The notes under the pieces were generated by a model. That model searched no databases. It saw only the letters and a list, made by a program, of their open reading frames with translations, and was not told the origin of the DNA. Both the position numbers and the translations under genes were made by a program. From MD308 sp051888795 (GTDB lineage: Bacteria > Bacillota > Clostridia > Lachnospirales > Lachnospiraceae), in assembly GCA_051888795.1 (NCBI GenBank), contig JBJFCD010000015.1, positions 12,826 through 76,825 on the forward strand: 64,000 bases of DNA. The letters run 5' to 3'. The first letter of the stretch is position 1, and each line of letters starts with the position of its first letter. This document shows, one piece after another, positions 42,953-51,429 of this stretch.

Positions 42953-44113
42953 CTATGCAACACGCCCTCTCATATCCAGATAGATACGTTCGCGCTCCTG
43001 TTTTAGTCCCATCTTTTTCGAAAATCTTGCATATTCATCGAGCTGAGCCCGATATTTTCCTCTGGCCAAAGTGATCTCATCCGGATCCGCATCACCCGAT
43101 TTTAAAAGGACTACCTTTTCTCTTTGCGCCCGCATAGCCGTTTCCATCTGTCGCTGCTTCTGCTTGGCTTCATATGTGGTATACCCTTTCCCATTCCACT
43201 CTTTCGGAGTACTTTCCTGCAAGTTCTGTTGTTTCAGCCATTCATCTGACCAGTTGCGTACCGATATTCCCAGAAAAAACGGATAATATTCATGGTAACA
43301 ATTTGCTCCAAGTAATCCAGTTACTGTACCTAACCCGCAAACATCATATAACTGCTGTTTTGTCCATACCTTCCCCTGCCACTCTGCATGAGAAGGACGA
43401 GCCCCTGCATGCCAGGCAACTTCAAAATATTCCGTCCCGAGCTTTTCTGCATTCATATCAGATATGTGGCCAGTCAGCTGAGAGATTCCTGTCATGACAG
43501 CTGTTCTTGCAGCCACATTTGCTCTGTAAGATCTTCCTGATGCATAATCTATCACTCGTAGTCCACTATTAGTTAACTGCGTTACTACTCGCCTTAATGT
43601 ACTGTTGTAATCGAATGCACCAAATGCAATATCCATAATAGCATTATCAAGATATCCCTGATAAACCTGTGCAAGCGGTGTAAGAACGCGCTTTCCGTTC
43701 CCATAATCCAGATAGAATCCTAAAGAACGCGTGATATTCTCAAGCTCCTCCTGTGTCTGCCGTCGAAGAGCATCCGTCAACTGCTGAAGCTGTTCATTTT
43801 CTTCATAGGGAATGAACCTGGCATTAATCTGCTCATAGATATCTTTGTTCCGGACATATTCCCAGTCAATGACCTGATCATACAATTCAAACATCTCCGG
43901 ATAAGAAGCATCCAGAGCTTCTTTCAGCATCTTCTCAATATCCTCGGAAGAATTTCCAAGAGCAACCAGACGGTTAATCTGCCAGTCTGCAGTACTGGTT
44001 ATTTTCCCATACTGTTTAATCCGTCTGACAATGTCTTCCATGATCCGCATTTCCAGATTGGAAAAATTACTTTCAATCTTCCGGGACATCTTTTCTTTGT
44101 ATTCTCTGTTCAC
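42953..44113 (-). CDS. Phage minor capsid protein 2 (MuF-related)
   Basis: A 386-aa protein. Helical N-terminus (KIESNFSNLEMRIMEDIVRR), GNGKRVLTPLAQVYQGYL, and the conserved HAGARPSHAEWQGKVW with C..GTVTGLLGANCYHEYYPF, typical of Phage_min_cap2. Found with portal proteins in SPP1-type phages. Start overlaps the portal stop by one base. Confidence 0.92.
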   Translation of the reverse strand: MNREYKEKMSRKIESNFSNLEMRIMEDIVRRIKQYGKITSTADWQINRLVALGNSSEDIEKMLKEALDASYPEMFELYDQVIDWEYVRNKDIYEQINARFIPYEENEQLQQLTDALRRQTQEELENITRSLGFYLDYGNGKRVLTPLAQVYQGYLDNAIMDIAFGAFDYNSTLRRVVTQLTNSGLRVIDYASGRSYRANVAARTAVMTGISQLTGHISDMNAEKLGTEYFEVAWHAGARPSHAEWQGKVWTKQQLYDVCGLGTVTGLLGANCYHEYYPFFLGISVRNWSDEWLKQQNLQESTPKEWNGKGYTTYEAKQKQRQMETAMRAQREKVVLLKSGDADPDEITLARGKYRAQLDEYARFSKKMGLKQERERIYLDMRGRVA

Positions 44114-45462
44114 TATTCGATCACTCCGGTCTGTTCAGGAAGATTTGCTTTTGCAGTGGTTTCGTCCTCGTTATACCATTTTGACCGGTACTCCCATAGC
44201 TGCATGACTCCCATAGCAACATCCTGCCTGTCCTGTTGGCGCTCGGTTTCCTCGTCTGTAAGAATGGAATCATTGAATTTACAATTGAATTCATAACCTG
44301 AAGTATACAATCCGTTATAAAACGCAAGTCCCGCAGCGAAATCTTCGAGGCAATCCCTAAGATTTCCCTGTATGGCAGTCACTCTGTTATATTTTCGTGC
44401 TTTAGACGCTTTGATCTCGGACGCTGTCTTTTCCACCACCTGCACATCCGATAAGTCACCGTAAGCAAGTCCAACGATAAATTCAATCTCTCGCTTATAT
44501 TCCTCCAGCCCACGTTTGAAAGATTCATCTCGCATATCAGGAGAATATTCTTTGAGAAGCTCTTTGTCCTTTCCGTCCTCAATATTCAATCCACGGTATA
44601 ACCTTTTATTGAGCTTAGCGATTCCGGGTTTCCCATTTCTTCTGTTTTGGTTCAGCGCTCTGTCATCTACATGAATAGCTCTTTCCCCTGAATCATATTC
44701 CCAATCAAGACGAGCCCCCTGTATGTCAGCTGCAGCTATTCGTTCCTTTGCGGATTCAAAGATAGATACCCCGCATTTAGAACCGTCTACTTTATTCTCA
44801 ATCGGGTTTCGGTAAAATCCAAAATCCATCTGAGTCATTCCCTGATAAATTACAGGTCCCGGGTTAATGCTTGCCCATTCTTCCACAGCATTCAAATCAC
44901 ATGGCGAACCAATGCGTTCCTGGCTTTGTGAGTGATAGCATTTATTTTCGATTGTAAGATTTCCATTCGTAAAATAATGTCTCTCAAAACGGGTATAATA
45001 ATCACCGCCTATATGCTTTATGGAAAGGAATGCCACATCTAAAAGCTTCCCTTCGTCATCAAAAGAAATCGGAATGAATTTATCTGCAGTAACGAATTCT
45101 GATGTATTGGGACCCAAGGGCTTAAGAACAAATGATCCAAGGCCGAGACCACTCTGCAGGTTTTCATTTAATCTTGCAATACTTTTTTGATACACTTTGT
45201 CCAGCCGTTCTATATTGATGTTTGTTTCCATTTCAACCAAAACAGCATCTGCAAACTCACGGCATATTCCTTCCTCAATCTTAAGGGATTTGATATAATC
45301 TGTTACCCATCCCGCTTTGCCATCCAACATAGATTTCCATTCGTTAATGGCATTTATCATAGCATCAGAAAGAACGATGTCTTTTCCAATGATGGACTTT
45401 AATGTCGTATATCCAAACATCCGCTTTATGCCCTCCCATATTTTTCTTAATCCACTAAACAT
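44113..45462 (-). CDS. Phage portal protein (SPP1 Gp6-like)
   Basis: A 449-aa protein: INEWKSMLDGKAGWVTDYIK, LGPNTSEFVTADKFIPISFD, FGFYRNPIENKVDGSKCGVS and a C-terminal QDRQDVAMGVMQLWEYRSKW. This is the pattern of minor capsid 1/portal proteins that form the DNA entry ring. Overlaps terL by 8 bases. Confidence 0.92.
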   Translation of the reverse strand: MFSGLRKIWEGIKRMFGYTTLKSIIGKDIVLSDAMINAINEWKSMLDGKAGWVTDYIKSLKIEEGICREFADAVLVEMETNINIERLDKVYQKSIARLNENLQSGLGLGSFVLKPLGPNTSEFVTADKFIPISFDDEGKLLDVAFLSIKHIGGDYYTRFERHYFTNGNLTIENKCYHSQSQERIGSPCDLNAVEEWASINPGPVIYQGMTQMDFGFYRNPIENKVDGSKCGVSIFESAKERIAAADIQGARLDWEYDSGERAIHVDDRALNQNRRNGKPGIAKLNKRLYRGLNIEDGKDKELLKEYSPDMRDESFKRGLEEYKREIEFIVGLAYGDLSDVQVVEKTASEIKASKARKYNRVTAIQGNLRDCLEDFAAGLAFYNGLYTSGYEFNCKFNDSILTDEETERQQDRQDVAMGVMQLWEYRSKWYNEDETTAKANLPEQTGVIE

Positions 45463-46789
45463 CTTCCACCTCTTGTATCAGATATTTCATATCACGTTCT
45501 ATCGTATATTCAAACGCGTCCAGACTATCTATATCTGTGCTGCCGTCATCCAGACGCTCATCCTTGTCTTTTACCTCTTTATCGTAAACAGCATCACAGA
45601 ATGCAGTTTCCAACGATTCACAATCATCCGTAATAAAAAACCGCCCTGCTCCCATAAGCCTGACGGTACATCTGATTCTGTCATTGATCGCTTTTTTCTT
45701 TGCCGGCTTTACGGAAATCCAAGGAAATCTATTTTCAACCGCATTACGGATAGAATTTCCAAGAACCGTCTCTGCATTGTCCCAGAACACAGATTCCACA
45801 TTGCAATAAGTCACGTTTTTACCGTCTTTCTCGCAGATGGAATATTCATCTATTACTTCCTGCACAAAATCGCAGAACAGCTGATCCAGCTTATTACTGT
45901 CAATATCCTCATTTTCATCTTTCGCCATGATTCGCCTGGATTTTAATGCAATCACATCTCTGTAATCGTCTGTGTATCCTCTGGCCACGAAAGAATGTCC
46001 AGACAGATTTCCACCAAAGTCAATGGCAATCTCAATTGATATGATATCGTCTTTTCGGAATTGCTTTCGCTCTGAATCGCAGGAATACTGATCAACAATA
46101 TCGCACTTGAATGCATCTGGGTTATCTGCAAATTTCTTGTAGATCGCTCCCTCTGCCCTCTTCCACAGCCCCAAGATCAGGCGGTCATAATATATCGTTC
46201 CCGCATATTCTTTACAGATCTGTTCAATAAACTCTTCCGGAAGAAACGGATTGTCAAATATCGTATAAGACTGCAGATATATATCCAATTCCGGATTATC
46301 AATGAATTCTTTCAGCCAGTGAGTCGGATGTTCCGGATTGCAGGAACCGTCAAAACAGGAATACGGCTTATCCAGACGGGATTTCAGCATCTGGAATACT
46401 TCTTTGTTCCATTTTGCAATCTCATCACCATAACAGTACTTAATAGATGAGCCCTGTATTTTCGCCACCTGGCTAATCTTCTCGGCACCAAGACAGTAGA
46501 CATCCTCTCCACATATTCTTGCAATGTTGCGGTTGTTAATCGTTCCGATCAACTTATCTGTGTAGATCTCACGCATCGGCTGCAGCACATTTCGTTCAAT
46601 AGATTCCTTCGATACCCCAAGGATTACATTTAATCCAGGCTTCCCGGCTCTCTCCCGGATCCGGAAAGGAATTACGAAAGCAGTATCTACATAAGACTTC
46701 CCGGAACGAACTGCACCTGACTTAATATTCCATCGGTGTGTCGCATTCACAATGTACTCATTCTGCTTCCTGCTTAACTGCATTTTCAT
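45455..46789 (-). CDS. Terminase large subunit (PBSX type)
   Basis: About 445 aa from the ATG at 46789 (AAAGG upstream; the frame extends a little further). Walker A is in SGAVRSGKSYVDTAF; SIKYCYGDEIAKWNKEVFQM holds the Walker B-like DE pair; the nuclease part has SIEIAIDFGGNLSGHSFVAR and late Asp residues. It cuts and pumps DNA into the capsid. Overlaps the small subunit gene. Confidence 0.95.
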   Translation of the reverse strand: MKMQLSRKQNEYIVNATHRWNIKSGAVRSGKSYVDTAFVIPFRIRERAGKPGLNVILGVSKESIERNVLQPMREIYTDKLIGTINNRNIARICGEDVYCLGAEKISQVAKIQGSSIKYCYGDEIAKWNKEVFQMLKSRLDKPYSCFDGSCNPEHPTHWLKEFIDNPELDIYLQSYTIFDNPFLPEEFIEQICKEYAGTIYYDRLILGLWKRAEGAIYKKFADNPDAFKCDIVDQYSCDSERKQFRKDDIISIEIAIDFGGNLSGHSFVARGYTDDYRDVIALKSRRIMAKDENEDIDSNKLDQLFCDFVQEVIDEYSICEKDGKNVTYCNVESVFWDNAETVLGNSIRNAVENRFPWISVKPAKKKAINDRIRCTVRLMGAGRFFITDDCESLETAFCDAVYDKEVKDKDERLDDGSTDIDSLDAFEYTIERDMKYLIQEVEDV

Positions 46790-47222
46790 ACACACCTTTC
46801 AATATCGCATCCAACTTTTCCAGGGCCTCATCTGTTTCACTTTCACCGGTAAGATTATCTTTCTTAGCCCTATTCAGTTCAACCTTAGACTTCTGCTCTT
46901 CCAGATCTGCATCGGATTTATTCGTCTGGCCAACAACCTGCATAATTGCTTTATAAGCTTTTACATCTCCAAGCATAGCCTGCTGAATCATTGCCATTGT
47001 GATCACTTCTTCGTAAGTACTTTCACCTCCATCTGCACGAAGAACATCGGACAACCCATCAACCTCAACTTTCATGGTGAGCAGCTTGTTCATTGTATCT
47101 CTGAGATTCGATGTCCGGCGTCTTGCTTTTCCGCTTGCCTTACCGGCTTTTATTGCCAATTCTCGGCGTTCCTCCGGAGTTCGATTCGAATTCGCGTCTT
47201 TTATGTTTTCATAACCTGCCAC
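46758..47222 (-). CDS. Terminase small subunit-like protein
   Basis: A 154-aa helical protein with a basic N-terminus (RTPEERRELAIKAGKASGKA) and MAMIQQAMLGDVKAYKAIMQ, as in small subunits paired with PBSX-type large subunits. It recognises the packaging site. Confidence 0.78.
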   Translation of the reverse strand: MAGYENIKDANSNRTPEERRELAIKAGKASGKARRRTSNLRDTMNKLLTMKVEVDGLSDVLRADGGESTYEEVITMAMIQQAMLGDVKAYKAIMQVVGQTNKSDADLEEQKSKVELNRAKKDNLTGESETDEALEKLDAILKGVYENAVKQEAE

Positions 47223-47260
47223 TTCACCACCTTCAATTCTGGTCTATTTTATCGCATAAC

Positions 47261-47282
47261 AAAAGACACCCTTTCGGATGCC
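47261..47282 (-). terminator. GNRA-loop terminator upstream of terminase genes
   Basis: Minus-strand GGCATCC-GAAA-GGGTGTC with two G-U pairs, followed by TTTTG, directly after the stop of the 43-aa gene. Confidence 0.65.
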
Positions 47283-47414
47283 TTAAACTTGTCTTCTCTT
47301 CGGATCTACCGCTTCTTTTCTTACATTGTGATGCTGGTTCTGGTTCTCCGGCGTTGCCTTCTGGGTAACACTGTTGAACCGTTCCCGGTCTTTCTTCTCC
47401 TGCTTGTCTTCCAT
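47283..47414 (-). CDS. Small conserved phage protein (43 aa)
   Basis: A 43-aa hydrophilic protein: MEDKQEKKDRERFNSVTQKA, then TPENQNQHHNVRKEAVDPKR and RQV. GAGGTG, 8 bases from the ATG, lies in the 3' arm of a perfect 13-bp hairpin, so translation is probably controlled. Function unknown; proteins of this kind recur next to terminase genes in gut Firmicute prophages. Confidence 0.7.
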   Translation of the reverse strand: MEDKQEKKDRERFNSVTQKATPENQNQHHNVRKEAVDPKRRQV

Positions 47415-47447
47415 GAAATCACCTCATGGGTAGTATGAGGTGATTTC
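47415..47447 (-). promoter_or_regulatory. Hairpin masking the ribosome site of the 43-aa gene
   Basis: Minus-strand GAAATCACCTCAT, 7-base loop, ATGAGGTGATTTC, then the ATG at 47414. The stem is perfect and contains the only Shine-Dalgarno sequence. No T-run follows, so it is not a simple terminator. Confidence 0.75.
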
Positions 47448-47486
47448 AAAAACTATATACGATAATTCTTAATCTCTTACCTAAAA

Positions 47487-48257
47487 TCAAATATTTTGAT
47501 CAACAGTAATATATCCTTCTTCTATCAATCGCTGAGCTACTACTTCCATACTATCACTTTCATTAGCTATATCAACCGTATAATTATACAAGATACAACA
47601 CATCAATTTTGTTGCTTCCTCATCTGTTTTATGGATTAAGCTATAAAGAACTGTTTGTTTATATGATTCTTCTAAAATTTCTTTTTCATACTCCCATTCA
47701 TCTCCGCTATGCGATTCCATTTCAAACGGAACATCATTTAATTCTTGCACTAAAATTGCATCAAGTTTCCTTTGCCATCTTTGTATATCGGGTGCAATCA
47801 GCAATCCGAATGGATACAAATCGTTTTCGATATATTCTATGTATTTAAGAAATTCTAAAAAATCCATAATGTATTTCTCAGCATAAAGTAAATAGGCTGA
47901 AACTTTTCGACTGAGCCAAATATCTTCAGACCTCCTTATTTCTGCTAATTCATTCCAAAAATCAATCAAATTATTTCTATCTTCTACAATAGACATATAA
48001 ATCAATTGATTCTCTCCTGGAGTGATACGCCTTATGCCAAACAACTTAGGATGTACAATATTTACATCTTCTATTATATTAGCTTTTTGCTCAAACTCAA
48101 TAACTTTTTTTATCGCATTAATTTTATCTTTTGCTTGTTCCGTATTTATCTCAATTTTCTTTTTTCCTTTCAAGCCATAATTTGGTAATAAAAAATTTAT
48201 CATGCTAATTACTCCGGCTATAAGTCCACCTGCTATAAGTACCTTTAACCATTCCAT
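47487..48257 (-). CDS. Membrane-anchored accessory protein (prophage moron), function unknown
   Basis: About 256 aa from the ATG at 48257 (GGGAGG upstream). One N-terminal helix (VLIAGGLIAGVISMINFLLP), then a basic linker and a long helical cytoplasmic domain (~45-256; IVHPKLFGIRRITPGENQLI, WLSRKVSAYLLYAEKYIMDF). I do not recognise a family. It is AT-rich and has its own promoter between the late regulator and terminase. Superinfection or defence functions are typical of such positions, but that is inference. Confidence 0.65.
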   Translation of the reverse strand: MEWLKVLIAGGLIAGVISMINFLLPNYGLKGKKKIEINTEQAKDKINAIKKVIEFEQKANIIEDVNIVHPKLFGIRRITPGENQLIYMSIVEDRNNLIDFWNELAEIRRSEDIWLSRKVSAYLLYAEKYIMDFLEFLKYIEYIENDLYPFGLLIAPDIQRWQRKLDAILVQELNDVPFEMESHSGDEWEYEKEILEESYKQTVLYSLIHKTDEEATKLMCCILYNYTVDIANESDSMEVVAQRLIEEGYITVDQNI

Positions 48258-48296
48258 GTTTCCTTCCTCCCGAACACTCAAAATAAACCTATTACC

Positions 48297-48325
48297 ATAA
48301 TATCCCTTTTTCAGACATTATTCAA
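48297..48325 (-). promoter_or_regulatory. Putative promoter of the accessory membrane protein gene
   Basis: TTGAAT (48320-48325) and TATTAT (48297-48302) on the minus strand, 17-base spacer, just downstream of a terminator. Confidence 0.6.
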
Positions 48326-48327
48326 CG

Positions 48328-48357
48328 AAAAAGACACTCCATATTTCTACAGAGTGC
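48328..48357 (-). terminator. Terminator between late regulator and accessory gene
   Basis: Minus-strand GCACTC / GAGTGT around a 12-base loop, followed by CTTTTT. Confidence 0.6.
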
Positions 48358-48481
48358 CCTTCGAGTCAATTATGAGTTGGAGGAAACATCAATGAATCCG
48401 TACCAGAAAGATTTCTTTCTTTTCTGTTTCTTTCTGATGATAGCATATTATCACATACAAAACTGCAGTGAACTGCACTCT

Positions 48482-48916
48482 TTAAGAAATTTTCAAATTT
48501 TCCAGTGCCCTTCCATGCAATTCATAAATCCATCTTTCACTATAATCCATAGTTCTTGCAATTTCCCACCATTCCATACCTTTTATGTATCGGTAGAACA
48601 AAACGTCTCTTTCATCTTCATTTTCTAACAGTTTAATTCTGTGTGAGATATCGTTGTATGTTTTTACCTGCTCAATCCCCTCTTGATAAAGTTCATCTTC
48701 TTTCTCTTGAAGTTCAGCTGCATATCCAGACAAATCACTTTGCCCAGAGCCATGAGGCATGCCGTCATTATTCAACGAAGGGTATAACTTCATGCTTCTG
48801 ATTTCCTCAATTTCTGCCTCAATTCTATTGATTTTGCGTCCGTGCTTTTTATACTGTCTAAGATATACCTTCTTCCTGTCATTTTCGTTTCGGACGTTAT
48901 TCTCTTCAATCTGCAC
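48482..48916 (-). CDS. ArpU/DUF1492-type late transcription regulator
   Basis: A 144-aa protein. A basic, coiled N-terminal half (KKVYLRQYKKHGRKINRIEA) is followed by a sigma region 4-like HTH (EDERDVLFYRYIKGMEWWEI and ARTMDYSERWIYELHGRALE). Such proteins switch on late genes in Gram-positive phages. The position just upstream of the terminase region fits. Confidence 0.85.
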   Translation of the reverse strand: MQIEENNVRNENDRKKVYLRQYKKHGRKINRIEAEIEEIRSMKLYPSLNNDGMPHGSGQSDLSGYAAELQEKEDELYQEGIEQVKTYNDISHRIKLLENEDERDVLFYRYIKGMEWWEIARTMDYSERWIYELHGRALENLKIS

Positions 48917-48968
48917 TTACAACCATTCCCTTCTGTTTCAAATACTCCACCATCTCCATCTGTGGCAG

Positions 48969-49268
48969 TCACTTCCCATCCTGTGCTTTCCGGAGAACGC
49001 CAAGAGCTGTCTCAAGATGCTTCCGTTCATCCTGCACTACCAGAAGCGCCTGTGCTGGAAATGCCTTAACAGACTCCAACTCTCCTTCAAAGTATGCAAT
49101 TGCCTCGCGGATGTTATCTTCTTCGACCTGAGGCGGTGTCCAGAAACAAGGCGCTATTCCCTGCTTCAGCATCGAACAATCCATCTTACAATTCTCGCAT
49201 TCATCATGTTCTTCACAGTATTGTCGAATGGTGTCAATGGCTTGTGCTGCCTGTTTATCTGTTATCAT
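48969..49268 (-). CDS. Hypothetical phage protein with Cys motif
   Basis: A 99-aa protein. The N-terminal half has TDKQAAQAIDTIRQYCEEHD, then a CxxC-type group ECENCKMDCSM and a further Cys in GIAPCFWTPP, a pattern seen in many small Clostridia phage proteins. The C-terminal half is helical. Function unknown. Confidence 0.65.
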   Translation of the reverse strand: MITDKQAAQAIDTIRQYCEEHDECENCKMDCSMLKQGIAPCFWTPPQVEEDNIREAIAYFEGELESVKAFPAQALLVVQDERKHLETALGVLRKAQDGK

Positions 49269-49348
49269 GATTTATCTCCTTTCCAAAGTCTCTGATTGTA
49301 TATTTTTTCTTGTCCTGCGCACCCTATCCTTGAAAGGAAGGTGTCTTT

Positions 49349-49531
49349 ATGGACGTAAATGAATTAATATGCCCCTGCATGGATGTCACTGTCGGCGCGG
49401 TTAAGGCTGCCGTTGCTTCAGGTGCTACCACTGTAAAAGAAATACAGGATAAAACCGGTGCCGGAACTATCTGCGGTGCCTGTCTGGATGATATCCAGAA
49501 TGTTATTGATCAGCTTACGAAAGAGTCTTGA
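49349..49531 (+). CDS. BFD-like [2Fe-2S]-binding protein
   Basis: A 60-aa protein. Four cysteines in the BFD arrangement: ELICPCMDVT and GTICGACLDD, with the helical VGAVKAAVASGATTVKEIQD between. Normally this domain is fused to, or partners, redox enzymes or bacterioferritin. Here it is a free-standing plus-strand gene among minus-strand lytic genes, with AAAGGAAGG upstream. Role in the prophage unknown. Confidence 0.82.
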   Translation: MDVNELICPCMDVTVGAVKAAVASGATTVKEIQDKTGAGTICGACLDDIQNVIDQLTKES

Positions 49532-49592
49532 AATCCGGCTCTTTTCTGAATATTTCTGTCTTTTCTGCACACACTATCTTCGGGGTGATAAC

Positions 49593-49745
49593 ATGCCTTC
49601 TTACGTATCTCCGGAAGTCCGGGATAAATTTGAGTCTCTGTCAATCGACTTAAAAAACATGATTCTCGAACGTGATGTGCAGCTAAACTCTATCCACGAC
49701 TTGATTGCCGTGCTGGAGGATATTGTAGAAGAGGCAGAAGAGTAA
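49593..49745 (+). CDS. Small helical protein, plus-strand cargo
   Basis: A 50-aa protein starting MPSYVSPEVRDKFESLSIDL, with NMILERDVQLNSIHDLIAVL and an acidic end. The start at 49593 has GGGGTGATAAC upstream; longer in-frame starts overlap the BFD gene. Upstream GAATATT-N13-CACACACT resembles a sigma-E promoter (-10 one mismatch, spacer one short). Function unknown. Confidence 0.65.
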   Translation: MPSYVSPEVRDKFESLSIDLKNMILERDVQLNSIHDLIAVLEDIVEEAEE

Positions 49746-49883
49746 ACAGCTCTCCTGCTTCTTCACTTTTGTATAACATAATACTAATTAAACCTTCTTC
49801 ACATTCAGCTGCACCACATAACAGTAATCACATTCTTTCTCCTTTCCGCATATCATATATAAATCCTTTATCAGAGGGCTATT

Positions 49884-50048
49884 ATGAATAACTGCTCAAA
49901 TCTTTTTTATCTCTCTACTATTGCCTGCAAACTCAGTGAGTGCATGGAAGAAAAAGAACTTGCAGCACTGTCCGCAGATCTTGTTACTCTCAGTGACATG
50001 ATTGCAAATATTATCTCTCATCAGGATTTATGTAATAAAGAGGATTAA
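49884..50048 (+). CDS. Small protein, DUF6774-like
   Basis: A 54-aa protein: MNNCSNLFYLSTIACKLSEC, MEEKELAALSADLVTLSDMI and ANIISHQ, the pattern of DUF6774 proteins (Cys near the N-terminus, alternating helix). CATATCATA with AC 17 bases upstream lies before it, fitting the sigma-K -10 pattern. Function unknown. Confidence 0.72.
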   Translation: MNNCSNLFYLSTIACKLSECMEEKELAALSADLVTLSDMIANIISHQDLCNKED

Positions 50049-50068
50049 TACGCATCTATGTCGCTCAT

Positions 50069-50611
50069 CTATTTCTTCCTCCCTTTGAACAACTCACCGA
50101 TATGAATCACATTGCATCCAATTGTTTCATCTTCGCTCCATAAGCTATATACCTTATCATTATTCATTGCCCTGACTTTCACCTTCGCCGGTAGCCATTT
50201 CTTATCAATCAGCTTCTTCGGACATCTCTTTATAAAATCGTCCTTTCCGAGTTTAATGACCAGTTCTGCACCATCCGTAGTGTATGTTTTGCTTGTCCCG
50301 TCCGCTTTCGTTATCTGAACCTCATACAACGTAGCTCTTTCTACTGAATTCCACTGAATCTTCAGATTGCTCTTGCTTCCGAAATGAGTGTATGCAGCTT
50401 TCGTGATTTCAGGAGTCTGTAAAAGCCTAAAATCTTTTAGGTGCTCCTGTACTGCATTGTCAATGCCATCCTTATACTCTTCCGGCAGTTCAACGTGGAT
50501 TTCCGGAATCTCTGGCATGTCCACATCGTACTGTGGCGTACACGCGAACGCCGTTATGCCCGTGCTTAAAATCATTGTTAAAATAAATAATAATGCTACA
50601 AACTTCTTCAT
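50069..50611 (-). CDS. Secreted phage-encoded protein, function unknown
   Basis: A 180-aa protein with a clear signal peptide (MKKFVALLFILTMILSTGIT, cleavage near AFA-C). The Cys right after AFA could make it a lipoprotein, though the lipobox is imperfect. The C-terminal part (~85-175) looks like a fibronectin-III-type beta domain (LKIQWNSVERATLYEVQITK). No enzyme motif seen. An exported cargo protein is the likely reading. Confidence 0.7.
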   Translation of the reverse strand: MKKFVALLFILTMILSTGITAFACTPQYDVDMPEIPEIHVELPEEYKDGIDNAVQEHLKDFRLLQTPEITKAAYTHFGSKSNLKIQWNSVERATLYEVQITKADGTSKTYTTDGAELVIKLGKDDFIKRCPKKLIDKKWLPAKVKVRAMNNDKVYSLWSEDETIGCNVIHIGELFKGRKK

Positions 50612-50641
50612 TCTTATACCTCCGTTAATTCCTATTTATTA

Positions 50642-50668
50642 ACTTTCTATCAGCTACTGCATATCCTA
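50642..50668 (+). promoter_or_regulatory. Putative sigma-K-type promoter of the Arg/Asp-repeat gene
   Basis: AC (50642-50643), 16 bases, CATATCCTA (50660-50668), an exact match to AC-N16-CATANNNTA. The predicted start point is very close to the AAGGAG ribosome site, which weakens the call. Confidence 0.35.
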
Positions 50669-50688
50669 AACAAAAAGGAGTTTTCGAT

Positions 50689-50901
50689 ATGCCTGACAAT
50701 AATGACAATTGGCGCAGACGTGACTGTTCATCTTCCCGCTGTGATCGTGATCGTCGTGATGACAGACGCGACGACAGGTGGGATGACCGTAAAAACGACC
50801 GCAGAGACGATCGGCGGGATGACAGGCGAGAAGATCGTCGCGATGATCATAGAGACAACCGCAGGCATCGCCACAACGACGATATCTGGCCATGGAGATA
50901 A
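50689..50901 (+). CDS. Arg/Asp-repeat low-complexity protein
   Basis: A 70-aa protein. After MPDNNDNWRRRDCSSSRCDR it consists of repeated RRDD/RDD units and ends HRHNDDIWPWR. More than half of the residues are Arg or Asp. AAAGGAG precedes the ATG. Mixed-charge repeats of this kind can condense or bind nucleic acid; basic-acidic repeat proteins also occur in spore coats. The role is not known. The opposite-strand frames here are shadows. Confidence 0.7.
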   Translation: MPDNNDNWRRRDCSSSRCDRDRRDDRRDDRWDDRKNDRRDDRRDDRREDRRDDHRDNRRHRHNDDIWPWR

Positions 50902-50959
50902 TCTATACTGGGACTGCTCCGGCGGTCCCTTTCCGTTTACCATTCCTGTCGTTTTCATC

Positions 50960-51352
50960 TCACATCTCTCCTTCGTTTGTTTTGCCTGCTCGTGGCTTAT
51001 ATACCTTTTCCCCGTTCAGGAACTTTTCTTCTTTCCGCTGCTGTCCGAGGAGCTGTCGCATCTTGTTCATTGTTCTCTTATGCTCGGATTCATTGAAGAA
51101 ATTAACAATGAGCTCCATACGCTTCTTCTCATTCTTGGCTCTCCTGCGCTCACGCCTGCTTCTCTGAAGCTTTGTTGAAACACGCCTCTTCTCATTTTCA
51201 TCCTTCGCGAACTCAAGCTCATGGAGCAAGTCCTGCAACTTCTTATCTTCCAGTCCAACCGCTTCACTTGCAGCCCGATATTCATCCCGGCACTGATCTA
51301 TGTAATTTAGAAAATCCTGTAATACTTCTGATACCTCATTTTTACCATTCAA
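50960..51352 (-). CDS. Coiled-coil hypothetical phage protein
   Basis: A 130-aa, highly charged helical protein (EYRAASEAVGLEDKKLQDLL; STKLQRSRRERRRAKNEKKR). Similar proteins in Clostridia phages are of unknown function. It belongs to the early minus-strand operon, downstream of the replication genes. Confidence 0.65.
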   Translation of the reverse strand: MNGKNEVSEVLQDFLNYIDQCRDEYRAASEAVGLEDKKLQDLLHELEFAKDENEKRRVSTKLQRSRRERRRAKNEKKRMELIVNFFNESEHKRTMNKMRQLLGQQRKEEKFLNGEKVYKPRAGKTNEGEM

Positions 51353-51429
51353 TCTCTTTCTCCTTCCAATCTTAATTTCCTCTGTATATCTTTTTCTTCT
51401 CCGTCGTATACTACCAGGGAGGTGATATT

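Noticed and set aside
48391..48628. Plus-strand frame with a good ribosome site (GGAGG) encoding a hydrophobic N-terminus (MNPYQKDFFLFCFF)
   Set aside because: Its second half is antisense to the ArpU-like gene and has the biased composition of a shadow frame. Only the first ~30 codons are independent.
48917..48972. Very short minus-strand frame (MVEYLKQKGMVVSAD) and a longer one overlapping the ArpU-like gene
   Set aside because: Too short or fully overlapping; no supporting motif.
50689..50901. CRISPR-like or tandem DNA repeat
   Set aside because: Short irregular codon repeats inside an open frame, without spacers of constant length.
50666..50958. Minus-strand frames opposite the Arg/Asp-repeat gene
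   Set aside because: They are products of the repetitive codons on the other strand and have no ribosome site.
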